From contig JAFZRH010000033.1 in NCBI GenBank assembly GCA_017619975.1, positions 1 to 40,550 of the forward strand: a DNA stretch of 40,550 nt. Reading direction: 5' to 3'. Below are positions 31,747 to 40,536 of the stretch, piece after piece. The translations under genes were made by a program, and so were the position numbers. Positions within the stretch are counted from its first letter, which is position 1; each line of letters opens with the position of its first letter. Source of the stretch: Lachnospiraceae bacterium. GTDB lineage: Bacteria > Bacillota > Clostridia > Lachnospirales > Lachnospiraceae. The notes under the pieces are model-generated. The model ran no database searches, was not told the origin of the DNA, and saw nothing but the letters and a program-made list of their open reading frames with translations.

Positions 31747-34359
31747 TTATTTCGGAAGAACCGGGCTCCAGTATTCCTGTTTGTAAATATCGGTAAACAG
31801 GTATGCGGGCTTCGCGTTCTGCTTATCCTTGTCGGACAGATAATAATACCCGACAGCCAGTTCGCTTTCCAGGTCTTTCTCTGTCAGCGTCACATCGTCC
31901 AGCACGTAGGTATCCTGATACTCACCCTTGTAGGTATAGTAATCACAAAGGAATTCAAGGACATCTCCTGCTTCCAGATCCAGCAGCGCTTTGGCGACCG
32001 TATCCGTTTCCCCGTTCAGGTAAACCGGCTTCGCTCCGGCCACATAACCGTTCGGATGCGCGGCATCAAAGACAACGATCAGTTCGACACGCTGCTTTTC
32101 ATCGGAAGCCGCCTTCTTCAGAAGCGCCGGAACATATCCGGTGGAGGACACGAATTTATCGCCTTCATAGACGGTATCCATCAGATAATACGCTACGAAC
32201 TTCTTTCCGATCGTCAGCCAGCTGTAATCATAGTCTCCCAGCAGCACACCGTACTTGTTGATGGTGAAGGTGTCATCCATGCCCAGATCGATATAACCCT
32301 CTCCGTCATCCAGGAAGACGTTCAGCTGCAGCTTCTGGATCAGGCTCCACTGCTCGTCGGAAAGCGCGATCCCGTACAGACCGTTTTCAAACAGGACCCA
32401 ATCCAGTTTGGAAGCATCAAAGCGATTCTCTTCCAGATATTTCGCGGTATCTTCCACGCTTAAGGAACGGCCGCCGCCCAGGATCGTGCTCAGGAAGCTT
32501 GAATTGGAGCCAGACAGGCCGGAAACGCCGTTGGTGCTGCCGCCCAGCAGGCCGCCCAGGATGGACGATATCATGTCGGAACTGTCTGCCGTCTGTCCCG
32601 CACTGCTGTAACCGGAAAGCAGGGAGCTCAGCGGAGAGCTGGCACCGCCGGAGATCGCCTGACCGCCGGTCTCCACGCTGGCAAAGGTCTGGATGCAGCG
32701 CATGTAGTCGGAATCCATGCCGATGGCTTCAAAAGCCTTGACCGCGCTGTCAACCTTGCCGACCTTCTGATACGGGAAATAGATGGAGAGGCCGTAGGCA
32801 TTCGTCATATTGGTAGAGGTCCGGTTATACTTGACCGCGTCCAGAACCGTGGAGGCCATCGTTTTGGCAGACTCGGTTCCGAGCTTGTTGGCCAGATCGA
32901 CAAGGTCGACCTGATCGATCTTGGTGGACGCTGCGAACTCTCTCGCGCCGCTGCGGGCATTGGAGACTGTCTTGTAATCAGACTTGATCTGATCGCTTGT
33001 CGCGGTGGAAAAAGCCTTGAAGTCATCCGGGAGCGTCTTTTCCAGTTCAGCCAGATCGATCACGGAAAGGGTTGCTTTCTGACCCTGGCAGCTCTTGGCG
33101 CAGGTATCCACGAAATCGTCGACGATGTTCTTGCCGATCTCCAGCGTCGACATAGAAGTATTCGCGGAAAGCTTCGTCAGCCAGTTGGTATAGTACCAGC
33201 CGATACCGGGTTCAGTCTCCTCGGAGCCGATCAGATAGTCAGCGTATTCCGCGCACATCAGCGCCGTTTCCGCGGTCGCCATCAGACAGGCATCGAAGCC
33301 GATGAAATCAAAGGTCACGCCGCCGGCTTTCAGCGCCTGCTGGATTCCGCTGAGCGGCATGGAACCGGAAGAAGCAAAACGTTCGTCGTAGCCGTAGCCG
33401 CTTAAGGAACCGCCGCCGTGGTCCCAGAAGATCAGCATGTTCCGGTTGGCCGGGAAGTTCTGTTTGCAGAACTGAATGAACTCCGCCAGCGTTCCGGGCT
33501 TGGTCATCGCTTTATTGCCGGCATCCGCGACCAGCTGCACCAGCTGACCGCCTTTGACCTGCCAGATCTGGTTGGTCGTATTGCTGATGCCGTTCACACG
33601 CCACTGCTTGCATCCGCCGGTATAGACGATCAGATTGATGTTGTCACTGATCGTTGCTTTGATCATCTCGCTTAAGTCGGAAGTTCCCATTTTGTACTGG
33701 GATTCAAGGTCCGTACCGCACATGTAAACCATGATGGTAATGACGTCCTTCTTATTTCCCAGTATGGTGGTGCGCTTGGCTCTGGCCTCCGGAGACACGG
33801 AAGTATTCAGTTTGGCCGTGTTCTGCGTGGTGCCCGACCAGCCGGAGGAAGATCCGGATCCGCTGAAGACGGAGCTCAGCGCGCTGGTGCTCAGAGCGCT
33901 GGAGCTGTCGCTGACGGAAGAAGCGGACGAACTGCCGCCGAACAGACTGGATAAACCGCCCAGACTGCTGAAGCTGATGCCGCTGCTGGTGTTGTTGGTC
34001 TGATTGTTCTGCGTGGGAGTATCATTGCTCCCGCCGCCGAACAGATTTCCGAAAAGACCGCTTAAGGATCCGCCGCCGCCCAGCAGAAGGACCAGCACGA
34101 GAATAATGATCAGTCCTTTGCCGCCAAACAGTCCTCCGGACGAGGAAGACGACGAAGAGGAAGAGGAAGAACTGCCGCCCAGAAGCGTTCCCAGCAGACT
34201 GCCGCGTTCTCCGTCATCCTTGTCGCTGCCCAGACTGCTGCCCGGCCGCTGGCTGTGCGGCTGGCCGACCGGACCGGTGCCAAGCCCCTCTCCTTTTTTG
34301 TGAATGTCATTTCCCTGGCCGAGGACGTTTTTCCTGCGGCCGTTCGGTGTTTCTGCCAT
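31747..34359 (-). CDS. Clostripain-family (C11) cysteine protease, membrane-anchored
   Basis: An 870-residue protein with a C11 peptidase domain. It has DVITIMVYMCGTDLES at the start of the domain, the catalytic H314 in FWDHGGGS and the nucleophile C358 in GFDACLMA; YYLIGSEETEPGIGW completes the core. The N-terminus is not a signal peptide: about 60 polar residues, a run of 12 serines (63-74), a single Leu/Val helix (about 82-93) and a long Gly/Ser/Asn-rich stalk (94-185). This suggests type II topology with the protease outside. A second Ser/Gly-rich stretch (about 560-640) separates the protease from a C-terminal region of unknown type. AAGGAG precedes the ATG. It follows lysK by 48 bases. 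Confidence 0.88.
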   Translation of the reverse strand: MAETPNGRRKNVLGQGNDIHKKGEGLGTGPVGQPHSQRPGSSLGSDKDDGERGSLLGTLLGGSSSSSSSSSSSSGGLFGGKGLIIILVLVLLLGGGGSLSGLFGNLFGGGSNDTPTQNNQTNNTSSGISFSSLGGLSSLFGGSSSASSVSDSSSALSTSALSSVFSGSGSSSGWSGTTQNTAKLNTSVSPEARAKRTTILGNKKDVITIMVYMCGTDLESQYKMGTSDLSEMIKATISDNINLIVYTGGCKQWRVNGISNTTNQIWQVKGGQLVQLVADAGNKAMTKPGTLAEFIQFCKQNFPANRNMLIFWDHGGGSLSGYGYDERFASSGSMPLSGIQQALKAGGVTFDFIGFDACLMATAETALMCAEYADYLIGSEETEPGIGWYYTNWLTKLSANTSMSTLEIGKNIVDDFVDTCAKSCQGQKATLSVIDLAELEKTLPDDFKAFSTATSDQIKSDYKTVSNARSGAREFAASTKIDQVDLVDLANKLGTESAKTMASTVLDAVKYNRTSTNMTNAYGLSIYFPYQKVGKVDSAVKAFEAIGMDSDYMRCIQTFASVETGGQAISGGASSPLSSLLSGYSSAGQTADSSDMISSILGGLLGGSTNGVSGLSGSNSSFLSTILGGGRSLSVEDTAKYLEENRFDASKLDWVLFENGLYGIALSDEQWSLIQKLQLNVFLDDGEGYIDLGMDDTFTINKYGVLLGDYDYSWLTIGKKFVAYYLMDTVYEGDKFVSSTGYVPALLKKAASDEKQRVELIVVFDAAHPNGYVAGAKPVYLNGETDTVAKALLDLEAGDVLEFLCDYYTYKGEYQDTYVLDDVTLTEKDLESELAVGYYYLSDKDKQNAKPAYLFTDIYKQEYWSPVLPK

Positions 34360-34407
34360 CTTTTTTACTCCTTCTTGATATATGATAAAGAAAAGGAATT
34401 TATTTTT

Positions 34408-36417
34408 TCAGCGTACCGCGGTTCCTTCCGGCACCCGGTCGTCCACAAAGATCACCTGACAGCCGCAGGCGTTATTGGTTGCCGCCAGCAGCATGCCCTC
34501 ACTGGTCACGCCGGTTAGTCTGGCCGGCTCCAGATTGGCGACTACGATGATCTTCTTTCCGATCAGCTCTTCAGCCGTGTAGTCATCCTTGATGCTTGAC
34601 ACGATGGTCCGCTCCTTTAAGCCGTCAAACAGGGTCAGCTTCAGGTTGTTGCGGGCCTTGCGGATCTCGCTGACCTTGACGATCTTCGCGACCCTTAAAT
34701 CGAGACGGTCGAAATCCGTCTTGGAGATGTTCTCTTTGACCGGCTCCACCGGATCGGCCGGGCCGTATACCCGTTCCTTCTTTACCGGCTCTTCTTTCTT
34801 CTCCGCCAGCTCCGGATGCGCCTCCAGCTCCGTCATGGGCGCGTCAAAATCCAATAACGGCAGGATATCGTCTTTCTCCATGGCATACAGGAAGAGGTAC
34901 AGACGCGGGCCTCTCTCCTTGCCCAGCAGCAGCCGGTAAACCAGCTGGAAGAAGCGGGCCTGCAGCTGCTTTAAGCCGTTCGCGTTCTCTCCGAAGACTT
35001 CCTTCGGGATCGCGTAAAGCTTCGCGCTCAGTTCATCCAGCGAATAACCGCCGTCCCGGATCGTATCGTGCAGGATCCGGATCTCCCGCTTCTCTTCTTC
35101 GGTCATTTCCCCGTAAAGCGCAAAATCCCGGAAAGGTCTTAAGTGGTTCGCCTGCTCCGGCGCGCATTCCTCCAGCCAGTAGCGGGCGCGGTCCAAACGG
35201 TCTTTAAAGTCTTCATAGGTAAAAGACATGCCGATCTTGCCGAACACGGTCTCCAGCATGGGAACGTTGAAATTCACGATCGAACCCAGCTGCACCAAAA
35301 GCGCCATCGGAACGGTCTTGATCGACTTTCCGTGCGTCAGGCAGTTTTCCATCACGGAGCGGCTGAACTCATCGCTGCTGCCTTCGCAGTACTCCGTATA
35401 CTGCTTGTCGAATTCAAAGTACTGACGGAGGATCCCGTCGTCAAAGCAGAAATCGAAAGCTTTGGTCGGCTCACTCTTCGAATACAGCCACAATACCACC
35501 TCCGGTTCGTAGAGCTTCAGGATGGTATCCGGCGTCAGATTCAGGCCCGAGGAACCGGACATCTTGCCGGCAACGCCCTTGATGCCGATAAACTCATAGC
35601 CCTGGAACAGCGGCGCTTCGTAGCCGAAGATCTTCTCCGCAACCACTCTGCCGTTGTCATAGCTGCCGCCGGGACTTGCGTGATCCTTTCCGCCGGGTTC
35701 GAAGTCGACGCCTTCATACGCCCAGCGCATGGGCCAGTCGACCTTCCAGGCCAGCTTGCAGTTGGTATCCTTCGTGAAATCGAAGTCTCCTTCAAAGCCG
35801 CAGGCACAGCTATAATGCGCCACGGTGCCGTCCTCGCTTAAGGCATGGATCTTCGTGGTATCGCGGTGGCAGCAGGGGCAGTAGATGCTGACCGGATAGT
35901 AAGCCTCCCGCTCGCCTTCCTGTGCGTCCTGCGTCCGGAAACTGTCTAAGATGTCAAAGATCTCGCCGCGCTTCTGCAAGGCCAGAAGGATCTGCTCCCG
36001 GTAGGCACCGCTGCGATACATCTCCGCCTGATGACGGTAATCCATCGGAATGCCGAAACGTTCCATGGCATTTTCGAATTCCCGCTCGAAACGGGCAGCA
36101 TACGACGGCGAAGACCCGTCAAAGGGGTCCGGCACGTCCACATAGGGATAGCCGATGTACTGTTCAAAATCGTCCCGCACGGCCGAAACGTTTTTCGGCA
36201 CTTTGCGAAGGCGGTCAAATTCATCCCAGGAGAAAAGAAGTCTTGCTTTTTTGCCGGCCCTTTCCAGTGCCTTCACCACAAAGAAACTCGTGGCTACGTC
36301 GCGGAAATTTCCGATATGAACGGAACCGGAAGGGCTGATGCCTGCCGCGCAGACATACTCTTCTTTGTCCGGTCTCCGGGCTATGATCTTCTTGGCTATC
36401 TCATCTGACCAGTGCAT
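34408..36417 (-). CDS. lysK: Class I lysyl-tRNA synthetase with fused C-terminal tRNA-binding (EMAP-II/Trbp111-like) domain
   Basis: Charges tRNA-Lys with the class I (Rossmann) enzyme otherwise typical of archaea and scattered bacteria. HIGN at residues 34-37 and KMSGS at 285-289 are the ATP-binding signatures. A zinc-ribbon-like insert with CPCC and CACG lies near 165-200. After the helical anticodon-binding region (to about 520), a Lys/Glu-rich linker leads to an OB-fold (about 560-669: DFDRLDLRVAKIV, ANLEPARLTGVTSEGMLLAA) like that of bacterial MetRS or Trbp111. Ordinary class I LysRS lacks this module (about 510-530 residues). GAGGTGA precedes the ATG, with its own promoter at 36449-36477. 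No class II lysS is seen in the window. Confidence 0.93.
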   Translation of the reverse strand: MHWSDEIAKKIIARRPDKEEYVCAAGISPSGSVHIGNFRDVATSFFVVKALERAGKKARLLFSWDEFDRLRKVPKNVSAVRDDFEQYIGYPYVDVPDPFDGSSPSYAARFEREFENAMERFGIPMDYRHQAEMYRSGAYREQILLALQKRGEIFDILDSFRTQDAQEGEREAYYPVSIYCPCCHRDTTKIHALSEDGTVAHYSCACGFEGDFDFTKDTNCKLAWKVDWPMRWAYEGVDFEPGGKDHASPGGSYDNGRVVAEKIFGYEAPLFQGYEFIGIKGVAGKMSGSSGLNLTPDTILKLYEPEVVLWLYSKSEPTKAFDFCFDDGILRQYFEFDKQYTEYCEGSSDEFSRSVMENCLTHGKSIKTVPMALLVQLGSIVNFNVPMLETVFGKIGMSFTYEDFKDRLDRARYWLEECAPEQANHLRPFRDFALYGEMTEEEKREIRILHDTIRDGGYSLDELSAKLYAIPKEVFGENANGLKQLQARFFQLVYRLLLGKERGPRLYLFLYAMEKDDILPLLDFDAPMTELEAHPELAEKKEEPVKKERVYGPADPVEPVKENISKTDFDRLDLRVAKIVKVSEIRKARNNLKLTLFDGLKERTIVSSIKDDYTAEELIGKKIIVVANLEPARLTGVTSEGMLLAATNNACGCQVIFVDDRVPEGTAVR

Positions 36418-36448
36418 AGGGTCACCTCATCTTTTAAAATCGGCTAAT

Positions 36449-36477
36449 AGTATAGCAGTTTTCTGCAGAATATACAA
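36449..36477 (-). promoter_or_regulatory. lysK: lysK promoter
   Basis: Minus-strand TTGTAT (36472-36477), 17 bases, TATACT (36449-36454). The leader is about 25 bases, too short for a T-box. Confidence 0.75.
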
Positions 36478-36483
36478 GTTTTT

Positions 36484-37239
36484 TCAGCATATCACCAGTT
36501 CAACCGGACAGTGGTCGGAGCCGTAGATCTCGCTGTGAATGGACGCGGAAACAAGACGCGGCACCATGCTCTCCGAAACAATGAAATAATCGATGCGCCA
36601 CCCGGCGTTGCGCTCTCTGGACCGCATGCGGTAGGACCACCAGCTGTAGGCATCTTTCCGGTCCGGATAAAAATACCGGAAACTGTCGACAAAACCGGCC
36701 GCAAGCAGCTCCGTCATCTTTCCGCGCTCTTCATCGGAGAATCCCGCGTTCATGCGGTTTGCCGCGGGGTTTTTCAGATCGATCTCTTCGTGCGCTACGT
36801 TCAGGTCACCGCAGAGAACAACGGGTTTGTTTTCGGCGAGACGCTGCAGATACGCCCGGAAATCATCTTCAAAGCGCATGCGGTAATCCAGACGCTTTAA
36901 GCCGTCCTGCGAATTCGGCGTATAGCAGCAGACAAGATAAAAATCGTCATATTCACAGGTGATCAGCCGGCCTTCGTGATCGTGCTCTTCCACTCCCATC
37001 CCGCACCGCACGGACAGCGGTTCTTCTTTCGTCAGCACGAGCGTGCCGGAATACCCCTTTTTATCGGCATAATTCCAATAGGCGTGATATTCCGGCAGGT
37101 CCAGGCACACCTGACCTTCCTGCAGCTTCGTTTCCTGAAAGCAGAATATATCCGCGTCCAGTTCCCATATCACGTCATAAAAATTCTTTCCCATGACGGC
37201 CCGCAGACCGTTCACGTTCCAGGACAGCATTTTTTTCAT
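36484..37239 (-). CDS. xth: Exodeoxyribonuclease III / AP endonuclease
   Basis: Base-excision repair nuclease that cuts at abasic sites and degrades 3' ends. It is a typical 251-residue EEP-fold protein: SWNVNGLRAV at the start, FCFQETKLQ with the metal-binding Glu, YTPNSQ, CGDLNVAHEEIDLKNP with the catalytic Asp/Asn, the RMRSRERNAGWRIDYF segment and the final GSDHCPVEL with the catalytic Asp-His. An AGGGAG ribosome binding site lies before the ATG, and its own promoter is at 37269-37297. The lysK promoter lies after its stop, so it is probably a single-gene transcript or reads into lysK. Confidence 0.95.
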   Translation of the reverse strand: MKKMLSWNVNGLRAVMGKNFYDVIWELDADIFCFQETKLQEGQVCLDLPEYHAYWNYADKKGYSGTLVLTKEEPLSVRCGMGVEEHDHEGRLITCEYDDFYLVCCYTPNSQDGLKRLDYRMRFEDDFRAYLQRLAENKPVVLCGDLNVAHEEIDLKNPAANRMNAGFSDEERGKMTELLAAGFVDSFRYFYPDRKDAYSWWSYRMRSRERNAGWRIDYFIVSESMVPRLVSASIHSEIYGSDHCPVELVIC

Positions 37240-37268
37240 GGAGATCTCTCCCTCAGATTCTTTTTTTC

Positions 37269-37297
37269 AGCATAGCACGAAGACCGCAAAAAACCAA
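37269..37297 (-). promoter_or_regulatory. Promoter of the exonuclease III gene
   Basis: Minus-strand TTGGTT (37292-37297), 17 bases, TATGCT (37269-37274). It lies just after the rny terminator. Confidence 0.6.
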
Positions 37298-37318
37298 CTG
37301 ATTTTCACAAATGAGTAC

Positions 37319-37354
37319 AAAAAAAGAGCGGCAGGTCTTAAAACCTGCTGCTCT
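37319..37354 (-). terminator. Intrinsic terminator of rny
   Basis: A 12-pair stem (37325-37336 with 37343-37354, one G-T pair) with a six-base loop, followed on the minus strand by TTTTTT. It lies 15 bases after the rny stop. The plus strand also carries CTTTTT, but no plus-strand gene ends here. Confidence 0.88.
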
Positions 37355-37368
37355 CTTTTTGCTGCCGG

Positions 37369-38961
37369 TCATTTCGCATAATCCACTGTACGGGATTCGC
37401 GGATGACGTTGACCTTGATCTGTCCCGGATATTCCATCTCATCCTCGATCCGCTTCGCGATATCGTGAGCCAGAATGGTCATCGCATCGTCGTTGATCTG
37501 TTCCGGAATCACCATGACGCGAACCTCGCGTCCGGCCTGGATGGCGAAGGACTTATCCACACCCTTGAAGCTGTTGGTGATTTCCTCCAGCTGCGTGAGG
37601 CGGTTCGTATACGTCTCCAGCGTATCGCGGCGGGCACCGGGTCTGGCGGCGGAGATCGCATCCGCGGCCTGTACGATCAGGGCGATCAGCGATGTCGGCT
37701 CCACATCTCCGTGGTGTGCTTCCACCGCATTGACGACCACAGCATTCTCTTTGTACTTGCGGCACAGATCGGAACCGATCTGTACGTGGGAACCTTCCAT
37801 GTCGTGATCCAGACTCTTGCCGATGTCGTGCAGCAGACCGGCGCGTTTTGCCAGGCGGACGTCAACCCCGAGTTCAGCTGCCAGCAATCCGCTTAAATGG
37901 GCCACTTCGATCGAATGCTTTAAAGCATTCTGACCGTAACTGGTGCGGAAATGCATCCGGCCAAGCAGACGGACCATCTCCGGATGAATGCCGTGGACGC
38001 CGACTTCCAGGATCGCGGCTTCGCCCTTCTCCTTCATCACGTCCTCGACTTCCTTCTGTGCCTTCTTGACGACCTCCTCGATGCGGGCCGGATGAATCCG
38101 GCCGTCCAGAATCAGTTTCTCCAGCGCGATCCGGGCGACCTCACGGCGCATGGGATCGAATCCGCTGATGACGACGGCTTCCGGCGTATCATCGATGACC
38201 AGTTCCACACCGGTGGCCTGTTCCAGGGCCCGGATGTTGCGGCCTTCGCGCCCGATAATGCGTCCCTTCATCTCATCATTCGGCAGGGAGACGACCGAGA
38301 TGGTCATTTCCGCCACATGATCGGCGGCACACTTCTGGATCGCGGTGGCAATATACTCCCTGGCCTTTTTGGACGCGTCCTCTTTGGCTCTCAGATCCAG
38401 TTCCTTCAGGCGTTTTGCGATGTCATGCTGCGCATCTTCTTCCACGCTTCGGATCAGATAGTCTTTTGCCTGTTCCTTGGTCAGCCCGGCAACTTCCTCC
38501 AGCCGATGCTGCTGTTCCTGAATCAGGTTATCGACATCCTGTTCCTTTTTCTTCAGGCGATCATCCCGGGACTGAACCTGCTGTTCGCGGCGTTCCAGGG
38601 ATTCCAGCTTTTTATCGAGGGATTCTTCCTTGCTCTGAACTCTGCGCTCAGAGCGCTGCAGTTCGGCTCTTCTCTCTCTGGCCTCACGGTCGAGTTCGTT
38701 TTTGGCGGCAATATTTTCTTCTTTTGCCTCCAGCAGAGCCTCTCTTTTCTTTTCGGCTGCCGTTTTTAATGCTTCATCTATGATTTCCCGTGATTTGACC
38801 TCCGCCGTACCGACAGTTTTTTCATATATCTTCTGCTGATGGGACGCGGAAATAAACCACGACAGAACGGCTGCAGCAAGTACCAGCACCAATGCGATCA
38901 CGATAAACAGGGGAGGGATCGCAGGCGCCTGTACTGCGGCAAAAATCATTCCTTCTGTCAC
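37369..38961 (-). CDS. rny: Ribonuclease Y
   Basis: Membrane-anchored endoribonuclease that starts bulk mRNA decay in Firmicutes. One N-terminal membrane helix (about residues 15-38) is followed by a long coiled coil (about 45-200) of Lys/Glu/Gln-rich helix. The KH domain has [15 protein letters not shown] (from 233) and the HD domain has LLHDIGK with H378 and D379. The start is taken as GTG 38959-38961 because a full AAAGGAGGTG Shine-Dalgarno lies seven bases upstream; an ATG at 38997 would put that site inside the coding region. The resulting 530 residues fit the family. The promoter is a perfect consensus at 39033-39061. Confidence 0.95.
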   Translation of the reverse strand: MTEGMIFAAVQAPAIPPLFIVIALVLVLAAAVLSWFISASHQQKIYEKTVGTAEVKSREIIDEALKTAAEKKREALLEAKEENIAAKNELDREARERRAELQRSERRVQSKEESLDKKLESLERREQQVQSRDDRLKKKEQDVDNLIQEQQHRLEEVAGLTKEQAKDYLIRSVEEDAQHDIAKRLKELDLRAKEDASKKAREYIATAIQKCAADHVAEMTISVVSLPNDEMKGRIIGREGRNIRALEQATGVELVIDDTPEAVVISGFDPMRREVARIALEKLILDGRIHPARIEEVVKKAQKEVEDVMKEKGEAAILEVGVHGIHPEMVRLLGRMHFRTSYGQNALKHSIEVAHLSGLLAAELGVDVRLAKRAGLLHDIGKSLDHDMEGSHVQIGSDLCRKYKENAVVVNAVEAHHGDVEPTSLIALIVQAADAISAARPGARRDTLETYTNRLTQLEEITNSFKGVDKSFAIQAGREVRVMVIPEQINDDAMTILAHDIAKRIEDEMEYPGQIKVNVIRESRTVDYAK

Positions 38962-39032
38962 AGGAGCACCTCCTTTTATTCTATTTTCAATGTGCATATC
39001 AATAAGTGGGTTATACTTATCACATCATTACT

Positions 39033-39061
39033 ATTATACAAAAGAAACGGCGGCCTGTCAA
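39033..39061 (-). promoter_or_regulatory. rny: Consensus sigma-A promoter of rny
   Basis: Minus-strand TTGACA (39056-39061), 17 bases, TATAAT (39033-39038): a perfect match in both boxes and spacing. The leader (about 65 bases) contains a small inverted repeat, ATAAGT-N7-ACTTAT (39002-39020). The -35 lies in the loop and one arm of the tyrS terminator. Confidence 0.88.
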
Positions 39062-39069
39062 GGCCGCCG
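39048..39069 (-). terminator. Intrinsic terminator of tyrS, overlapping the rny promoter
   Basis: CGGCGGCCT (39048-39056) and AGGCCGCCG (39061-39069) form nine perfect pairs around the loop GTCA (plus-strand reading). On the minus strand the stem is followed by TTTCTTTTG. Confidence 0.7.
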
Positions 39070-39110
39070 CCCGCATATTTTACGATTCCCGGAAAGCCGC
39101 AGTGCCCCCC

Positions 39111-40334
39111 TTACGGAAGGATCCGGCAGTAGCTCTTCTTGCCCTTTCTTAAGAGCAGGCCTTCAGCCGGGATGCTCTCCTTCGCGAAGCCAAACTTGAT
39201 ATCCGTGACCTTTTCGCCGTCTACGGTAACGCCGCCCTGCTGGACGGACTGTCTCGCTTCGGAACGCGTTTTGGTCAGACCGCTCGCGACCAGCATGGTC
39301 AGGATATCCGCCGCGCCGTCCCGGTAATCTTCTTCCTTCAGCTGATACTGCGGCACGTTCTCCCCGCTGCCGGCTCCGGCAAAAAGTGCTTTGGACGCTT
39401 CTTCGGCCTTTTTCGCCTCTTCTTCGCCGTGGACCATGGCGGTCAGCTCGTACGCCAGGATCTCCTTAGCACGGTTCAGCTCGCTGCCTTCCCACTTGTC
39501 CATTTCTTCGATCTGCTCCAGCGGCAGGAAAGTCAGCATGCGGATGCACTTCATAACTTCCGCATCACCGACGTTGCGCCAGTACTGGTAGAATTCGTAC
39601 GGACTGGTCTTGGCCGGATCCAGCCAGACCGCGTTGCCGGCCGTCTTGCCCATCTTGTTACCGTTGGCATCCGTCAGCAGCGTGATGGTCATGCAGTGCG
39701 CGTCCTGGCCAAGCTTCTTGCGGATCAGCTCGGTGCCGCCCAGCATGTTGGACCACTGGTCGTCGCCGCCGAACTGCATGTTGCAGCCGTAATGCTGGAA
39801 CAGGTAGTAGAAGTCGTAGCTCTGCATGATCATATAGTTGAACTCGAAGAAGGACAGGCCTTTCTCCATGCGGTTCTTGTAGCATTCCGCCCGCAGCATG
39901 TTGTTGACGGAGAAGCAGGCGCCGACTTCGCGCAGCAGCTCCACGTAATTCAGGTTCAGGAGCCAGTCCGCGTTGTTGACCATCTGCGCCTTGTCCGGTC
40001 CGAACTCGATGAAGCGCTCCATCTGCTTCTTGAAGCAGGCCGCGTTATGATCGATGTCTTCCCGCGTGAGCATCTTCCGCATGTCCGTGCGGCCGGAAGG
40101 GTCGCCGATCATGGTCGTGCCGCCGCCGATCAGGGCGATCGGCTTGTTGCCGGCCATCTGCAGGCGCTTCATCAGCGTGAGCGTCATAAAATGGCCTGCC
40201 GTTAAGGAATCGGCCGTGCAGTCATAGCCGATGTAGAAAACGGCTTTGCCGTTGTTGATCATTTCCTTTATCAGTTCTTCGTTGGTCACCTGAGCGATCA
40301 GGCCGCGGGCCACCAGTTCTTCATAGAGCTTCAT
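39111..40334 (-). CDS. tyrS: Tyrosyl-tRNA synthetase with altered HIGH motif
   Basis: Attaches tyrosine to tRNA-Tyr. It is a 407-residue class I synthetase: catalytic domain (1-235), with the HIGH region reading DCTADSLTAGHFM (38-50), IGDPSG, SYDFYYLF and GGDDQW, and the KMSKS region KMGKT. An anticodon-binding helical domain and a C-terminal S4 domain (about 345-407, SGLTKTRSEARQSVQQGGVTVDG) follow. The first His of HIGH is Thr45 here, in the same numbering as the Geobacillus stearothermophilus enzyme, while His48 is kept. TAAGGAG lies before the ATG, with a strong promoter at 40365-40392. The short leader shows no T-box. Confidence 0.95.
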   Translation of the reverse strand: MKLYEELVARGLIAQVTNEELIKEMINNGKAVFYIGYDCTADSLTAGHFMTLTLMKRLQMAGNKPIALIGGGTTMIGDPSGRTDMRKMLTREDIDHNAACFKKQMERFIEFGPDKAQMVNNADWLLNLNYVELLREVGACFSVNNMLRAECYKNRMEKGLSFFEFNYMIMQSYDFYYLFQHYGCNMQFGGDDQWSNMLGGTELIRKKLGQDAHCMTITLLTDANGNKMGKTAGNAVWLDPAKTSPYEFYQYWRNVGDAEVMKCIRMLTFLPLEQIEEMDKWEGSELNRAKEILAYELTAMVHGEEEAKKAEEASKALFAGAGSGENVPQYQLKEEDYRDGAADILTMLVASGLTKTRSEARQSVQQGGVTVDGEKVTDIKFGFAKESIPAEGLLLRKGKKSYCRILP

Positions 40335-40364
40335 GTGTCTTCTCCTTACAGGGGGATATTCGGC

Positions 40365-40392
40365 ATTATAGCACGCCGGCGGATGATGTCAA
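40365..40392 (-). promoter_or_regulatory. tyrS: tyrS promoter
   Basis: Minus-strand TTGACA (40387-40392), 16 bases, TATAAT (40365-40370). The leader is only about 24 bases. Confidence 0.8.
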
Positions 40393-40502
40393 GTCAAGAA
40401 GCGGTTAAGGGCGGTGTCAAGTTGTTGTGGACTTTTTTATTGACAAGCCCGACGCGTTGGATTCATCCCGCCTTTCCAATCATCCGAATCAGGCGCTGCG
40501 TT

Positions 40503-40536
40503 CCGCTGCCTGTATCAAAGACAGGCAGCGGCTTTT
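40503..40536. other. Perfect 11-pair hairpin near the right edge; rest of 40393-40550 shows no gene
   Basis: CCGCTGCCTGT (40503-40513) pairs with ACAGGCAGCGG (40521-40531) around a seven-base loop, followed on the plus strand by CTTTTC. It looks like a plus-strand terminator, yet no plus-strand gene is seen before it. The stretch 40410-40450 contains GTCAAGTTGTTGTGG and TTGACAAG, but I see no clear reading frame or element end. Confidence 0.5.

Noticed and set aside
34130-34180. The serine-codon run in the clostripain-family gene as a sequencing error or frameshift
   Set aside because: The frame stays open on both sides, codons are mixed, and the catalytic domain follows in frame.
40335-40392. 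A T-box leader before tyrS
   Set aside because: The promoter lies only about 24 bases before the start codon, and no T-box sequence or specifier stem fits.
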